A stretch of DNA of 19,434 nucleotides from JALQUL01 sp964556425 (GTDB taxonomy: Bacteria > Pseudomonadota > Gammaproteobacteria > Burkholderiales > Burkholderiaceae_C): NCBI GenBank assembly GCA_964556425.1, contig CAZKWC010000057.1, positions 1 through 19,434 on the forward strand, given 5' to 3'. Made by a program: the position numbers and the translations under genes. This document shows, in pieces, positions 16,311 to 19,434 of the stretch (positions are counted from its first letter, which is position 1; each line of letters starts with the position of its first letter). The notes under the pieces are model-generated. The model was not told the origin of the DNA. It worked only from the letters and a program-made list of their open reading frames with translations, and did not search any database.

Positions 16311-17348
16311 ATGGCATTGGTATCATTACGTCAGGTTTTAGATCATGCAGCTGAATACAACTATGGTGTCCCAGCGTTTAATGTCAATAACTTAGAGCAA
16401 GTTCAAGCCATTATGGAAGCTGCTCAGGCCACCAACAGCCCTGTTATTTTGCAGGCTTCTGCAGGTGCTCGTAAATACGCAGGTGAAGCTTATTTGCGTC
16501 ATTTGGTTTTAGCCGCCATTGAAACACATCCCGACTTACCAGTGGTATTGCATCAAGATCATGGTGCCTCCCCTGCACAGTGTCAACAATCTATTCGCTC
16601 AGGCTTTTCTAGCGTGATGATGGATGGCTCTTTAATGGAAGACGCCAAAACACCAGCTAGTTATGAATACAATGTGGCCGTGACACGTAAGGTGTGTGAA
16701 ATGGCTCATGCAGTTGGCATTTCTGTCGAGGGTGAGTTAGGTTGTTTGGGTTCTTTAGAAACTGGTGAGGCTGGTGAAGAAGATGGCGTAGGTGCAGAAG
16801 GTGTGTTGAGTCACGATCAAATGTTGACCGACCCAGATCAAGCCAAAGACTTTGTAAGCCAAACTGGTGTAGATGCTTTGGCAATTGCAATTGGTACTAG
16901 CCACGGTGCTTATAAGTTTACACGCCCACCTACCGGTGACATTTTAGCCATTGACCGTATTGCCGCTATACACGCAGCAGTCCCAAACACTCATTTGGTT
17001 ATGCATGGTAGCTCCAGTGTGCCACAAGAATGGTTAGAAATTATTCGTCAATATGGTGGCGATATTAAACAAACTTATGGTGTGCCAGTTGAAGAAATCG
17101 TAAGAGGAATTCAAAATGGTGTACGCAAGGTTAATATTGACACCGATATTCGTTTGGCAATGACTGGTGCAATGCGTCAGCTATTTGCAAAACAAACCAG
17201 TGAATTTGACCCTAGAAAAGCTTTAATCGCCGCCCGTAAAGCAGCACAAGGAATTTGTGAAGCTAGGTTTGAAGCCTTTGGTTGTGCAGGTCAAGCTTCA
17301 AAAATTAAACCAATTTCTTTAGAGCTAATTGCTTCACGTCATTATTAA
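16311..17348 (+). CDS. cbbA: Class II fructose-bisphosphate aldolase
   Basis: A 345-residue Zn-dependent aldolase condensing dihydroxyacetone phosphate with glyceraldehyde-3-phosphate (and usually erythrose-4-phosphate). The catalytic Asp83 and zinc ligand His84 are in VLHQDHGAS. Further metal and phosphate ligands lie in GTSHGAYKF (H198) and VMHGSSS (H232), followed by KVNIDTDIR. The insertion GSLETGEAGEEDG after GELGCL marks the type B (CbbA) subgroup. ATG at 16311 has an AGGAG site at a good distance. A 52-base A+T-rich gap separates it from pgk; I see no terminator there, so it most likely ends the operon. A hairpin terminator follows its stop. Confidence 0.98.
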   Translation: MALVSLRQVLDHAAEYNYGVPAFNVNNLEQVQAIMEAAQATNSPVILQASAGARKYAGEAYLRHLVLAAIETHPDLPVVLHQDHGASPAQCQQSIRSGFSSVMMDGSLMEDAKTPASYEYNVAVTRKVCEMAHAVGISVEGELGCLGSLETGEAGEEDGVGAEGVLSHDQMLTDPDQAKDFVSQTGVDALAIAIGTSHGAYKFTRPPTGDILAIDRIAAIHAAVPNTHLVMHGSSSVPQEWLEIIRQYGGDIKQTYGVPVEEIVRGIQNGVRKVNIDTDIRLAMTGAMRQLFAKQTSEFDPRKALIAARKAAQGICEARFEAFGCAGQASKIKPISLELIASRHY

Positions 17349-17352
17349 AATT

Positions 17353-17388
17353 ACCATCAACCCTTGACTGGGTTGTGGTGTATTTTTT
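17353..17388 (+). terminator. Intrinsic terminator of the CBB operon
   Basis: ACCA-T-CAACCC (17353-17363) pairs with GGGTTGTGGT (17370-17379) around a 6-base loop, with one bulged T. It is followed by GTA and six Ts (17383-17388). It sits just after the cbbA stop and before the convergent glycosylase gene. The opposite side is also T-rich on the minus strand (AATTTTAAT), so it may serve both directions. Confidence 0.75.
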
Positions 17389-17392
17389 ATGA

Positions 17393-18568
17393 TCAAGCAA
17401 GCAACTCAAATTGCCCTAGCCTTGTATTTTCTCCATTGAGTACCGCTTCAATGAAGTGAGTGCCCGCATAATGTTGGCGGGTCGTCATTTCTTTGAGGCT
17501 TATTTTTTTGCTAATTTTTACCGTTTGTTGGCTGGCTAATTGCAGCGTTTTGAGTTTAAAAACTTTGGCTTTGGTTTGGCCATTGGCTTTTACATAATGC
17601 ACCGCAAAATCAAGCATTATGTTTTGTGCATGAGTGCTGTGGTTATGTAGTTCAAACTCAAAAAATACTTCTTGGCCAATAAAGCAAGTGCTGGGCCAAA
17701 TTTTGATTTGCTTGATTTTAACTTTGGCTTTTTCGCCATAACCTAAAATGGCCAATGCCTTTGCATCGCCTTTTTTAATCGCAAATCTAAGGCTGTGTTC
17801 AATTAACCATAAGCGTTCCGGGCTCGCATTTTTTATCCAACGTGCGGTGGTGGCAAATAAGGCTTCAGGGTGGTCCTTGCCAATATCATTTAAATGGTTG
17901 GCCACCGACCTTCTCACATACAAAGAGGGGTCATCTTTCAATAATTCTAATAGCTCTAAAGTAAGGCTTGGGTCTTGTTGAAAGGCTTTTAAGCGTTGCG
18001 CCCAGGGCAGTCGTGGGCGGCTTCCCTCGCTTACTAAACGCCGTACATGTTCGCTGGGGTCGGTTGCCCAAGTTTTGAATAAGGCTAAAGTTGCTTGTTG
18101 GTGTTTTTCTAAAAAATATCGAATACTAAATTCAGCAGTAAAACGTTGCGTGAGCTCATATTGCAAACGCATAGCGTTGTCAAAATCATCAAGGCCATAA
18201 AAGGCAGCATAAAAAGTATGCGGTAAATATAAAAATGGAATTTTACCGCTTGGTATTGTTTCTGCTTCTGCTTCTGCTTCTGCTTTTCCTTCTACCTCAT
18301 TGTCTATTTCCGCATTATCCGCATTAGTTGTTATTGCGGGTAGGCTGTTAATTAAAATTTGGCTGGCATCTGCAAAATGGCTAGGTAAAGTTTTGCCTAA
18401 GGCATGACTAATGGCTTTAGCTCTTGCCATTAAATCAAGCGCATCAAAAGAGTCTTGTAATTCGTTTATAAATGCGCTTGAATCAAATGCAGGCCAAACG
18501 TTTTTTATTTGCTTTGCAATGGTGTGGGCAGCCTCTAGGGTAAATTGGTTTTTAAGCGCTTCAGCCAT
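17393..18568 (-). CDS. AlkC-type DNA alkylation repair glycosylase
   Basis: A 391-residue protein of the HEAT-like-repeat DNA glycosylase superfamily. The best marker is the stretch at about residues 170-189 (WATDPSEHVRRL, then SEGSRPRLPW), which is typical of AlkC proteins. A helical repeat pattern continues (DDPSLYVRRSVANHLNDI). The last ~100 residues are beta-rich (EVFFEFELHNHSTHAQNI and onward), matching the C-terminal Ig-like domain described for AlkC. Such enzymes excise N3-alkylated bases from DNA. An Ala-Glu linker (about 95-103) is encoded by a hexanucleotide repeat. A TTG at 18580 is possible, but ATG 18568 is the more ordinary start and overlaps the upstream gene by 8 bases. It is convergent with cbbA and unrelated to carbon fixation. 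Confidence 0.87.
   Translation of the reverse strand: MAEALKNQFTLEAAHTIAKQIKNVWPAFDSSAFINELQDSFDALDLMARAKAISHALGKTLPSHFADASQILINSLPAITTNADNAEIDNEVEGKAEAEAEAETIPSGKIPFLYLPHTFYAAFYGLDDFDNAMRLQYELTQRFTAEFSIRYFLEKHQQATLALFKTWATDPSEHVRRLVSEGSRPRLPWAQRLKAFQQDPSLTLELLELLKDDPSLYVRRSVANHLNDIGKDHPEALFATTARWIKNASPERLWLIEHSLRFAIKKGDAKALAILGYGEKAKVKIKQIKIWPSTCFIGQEVFFEFELHNHSTHAQNIMLDFAVHYVKANGQTKAKVFKLKTLQLASQQTVKISKKISLKEMTTRQHYAGTHFIEAVLNGENTRLGQFELLA
18261..18284. repeat. Hexanucleotide tandem repeat (TCTGCT)x4 inside alkC-like gene
   Basis: Four perfect copies of TCTGCT, read on the minus strand as AGCAGA units encoding alternating Glu and Ala. Unit length is a multiple of three, so copy-number change would lengthen or shorten the linker without a frameshift. 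Confidence 0.85.
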
Positions 18569-19214
18569 TGTGGTTGCCAAATTTTTTAACCATTAAAGCC
18601 ATTGCTTGCGCATTGCTGGGGCTATTATTTTCTGCCAAGTACTCGAGTTGAGTCACAACACTTTTTTGATTATCAGGTACTTGGTTTTGGCTCACTTTGA
18701 ATTTGCCCACCATGCTTTTAATTTCAAATTCAATACCCACAATATTGGCCATCATAGTGGCTAAATAATCGGCTGGTGCATCTTGTACTTGCCATGGGTG
18801 GGCTTGTGGTGCTTCGTTTTTTACGGTTAGGTTTTCTAAAATAGCTAAAATGCCATCGCTGTTTTCTATGGCTTTTAAATGGGCTGTTATATGCACTACC
18901 GCATAATTCCAGGTGGGCACTACTTTGGCGGTTTGTGCTTTAGTTGCATACCAGTTGGGTGATATATAGTGGTCGCTGGCCTGAAAAATAATGAGATGTT
19001 CGGTGGCGCTAGGACTTTGCCAAATTGGATTTTTTTTAGCCACATGACCAATGAGTTTACCAAAAGGGCTGCCGTCAGCTATATGCATTAAAGGGATATG
19101 GTCAGCCACCAAGCCCTCGGTTGTTAAGCGTGTAATGCTGGCTAGCGCATGGTTTTTGATGAGTTCTAATAAAACTTCAGAACGGGTTTCTTGAAAATGG
19201 CTAGGGTTGTACAT
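18561..19214 (-). CDS. PaiB-like FMN-binding protein
   Basis: A 217-residue protein of the PaiB / FMN-binding negative transcriptional regulator family, a flavin-binding split-barrel group. Characteristic segments are MYNPSHF at the start, the core YISPNWY (83-89), and VVPTWNYAVVH (98 onward), which form the FMN-binding region. Bacillus PaiB was named as a repressor of sporulation and protease genes, but most members are uncharacterised and could be flavin-dependent enzymes. I see no helix-turn-helix, so direct DNA binding is not shown. ATG 19214 gives the family's usual start, though its ribosome site is weak. Its stop overlaps the glycosylase start as ATGGCTGA, so the two are probably co-transcribed and co-translated. 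Confidence 0.88.
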   Translation of the reverse strand: MYNPSHFQETRSEVLLELIKNHALASITRLTTEGLVADHIPLMHIADGSPFGKLIGHVAKKNPIWQSPSATEHLIIFQASDHYISPNWYATKAQTAKVVPTWNYAVVHITAHLKAIENSDGILAILENLTVKNEAPQAHPWQVQDAPADYLATMMANIVGIEFEIKSMVGKFKVSQNQVPDNQKSVVTQLEYLAENNSPSNAQAMALMVKKFGNHNG

Positions 19215-19434
19215 ATCAACTTTAAATAGAGGGCTAAAAATGGGCTTTTAAATGGCAACAAGCAACTATTAGTTCAGCTTGATTACTTCGTACTAAACAC
19301 AATTGCTTATTCGCAGAAGTGCAACTACAAAGTGTTCTAATTTAGTGAGTATTTTTAACTTATTGCATCACAAGCATTATTTCACGTCTAAGTATTGTTT
19401 GTCATGGGGTAACTGATAGTTTTGTGGTCCTAAT

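Noticed and set aside
19215..19434. Looked for a tRNA, small RNA or gene start in the right-hand end
   Set aside because: A+T-rich, no cloverleaf, no strong hairpin with T run, no coding frame of note; nothing I can support.

Overview
This window carries a chromosomal Calvin-Benson-Bassham (CBB) carbon-fixation locus of an A+T-rich proteobacterium, most likely a betaproteobacterium. The main reason for that placement is gene order: cbbY-E-F-P-T-Z-G-K-A matches the classical Cupriavidus/Ralstonia cbb operon, and the CbbR, FBPase and CbbA sequences look like that group. The genus cannot be read from the window. A 100-base N run (7128-7227) shows that this is a draft scaffold.

Layout. 1-404: a small membrane protein (DUF2306-like), plus strand. 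433-1485: a membrane-anchored coiled-coil protein with a C-terminal double zinc ribbon, minus strand. 1619-2539: cbbR, the LysR regulator, divergent from the fixation genes. 2644-7102: cbbM (form II RuBisCO), cbbQ and cbbO (RuBisCO activase pair). 7083-7634: a periplasmic rhodanese-like gene on the opposite strand, interrupted by the N run. 7806-17348: cbbY, rpe, fbp, prk, tkt, gph, gap, pgk and fba in one tight run, ended by a hairpin terminator at 17353-17388. 17393-19214, minus strand: an AlkC-type DNA glycosylase and a PaiB-like FMN-binding protein, overlapping by 8 bases. 19215-19434: no gene or clear signal seen.

How the genes work together. PRK makes ribulose-1,5-bisphosphate, CbbM carboxylates it, PGK and GAPDH reduce the product, and aldolase, FBPase, transketolase and epimerase regenerate ribulose-5-phosphate. 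Three genes maintain RuBisCO: CbbQ/CbbO remove tight-binding sugar phosphates, CbbY destroys the misfire product xylulose-1,5-bisphosphate, and the phosphoglycolate phosphatase removes the oxygenation product. Triose-phosphate isomerase, ribose-5-phosphate isomerase, carboxysome genes and carbonic anhydrase are not in the window. RuBisCO active-site residues fall at the Rhodospirillum rubrum numbers, and PRK residues at the Rhodobacter sphaeroides numbers, so both enzymes should be functional.

Most interesting signals. (1) The promoter regions of cbbM and cbbY share a 17-base near-identical block followed, at fixed spacing, by TTTTTACA. This is a likely CbbR operator pair tying the two transcription units into one regulon. 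(2) A signal-peptide rhodanese gene is inserted antisense between the two units. (3) The N run is flanked by a 7-base repeat, and reading frame plus family consensus suggest that only about one base is really missing. I see no clearly new defence, mobile or RNA system.
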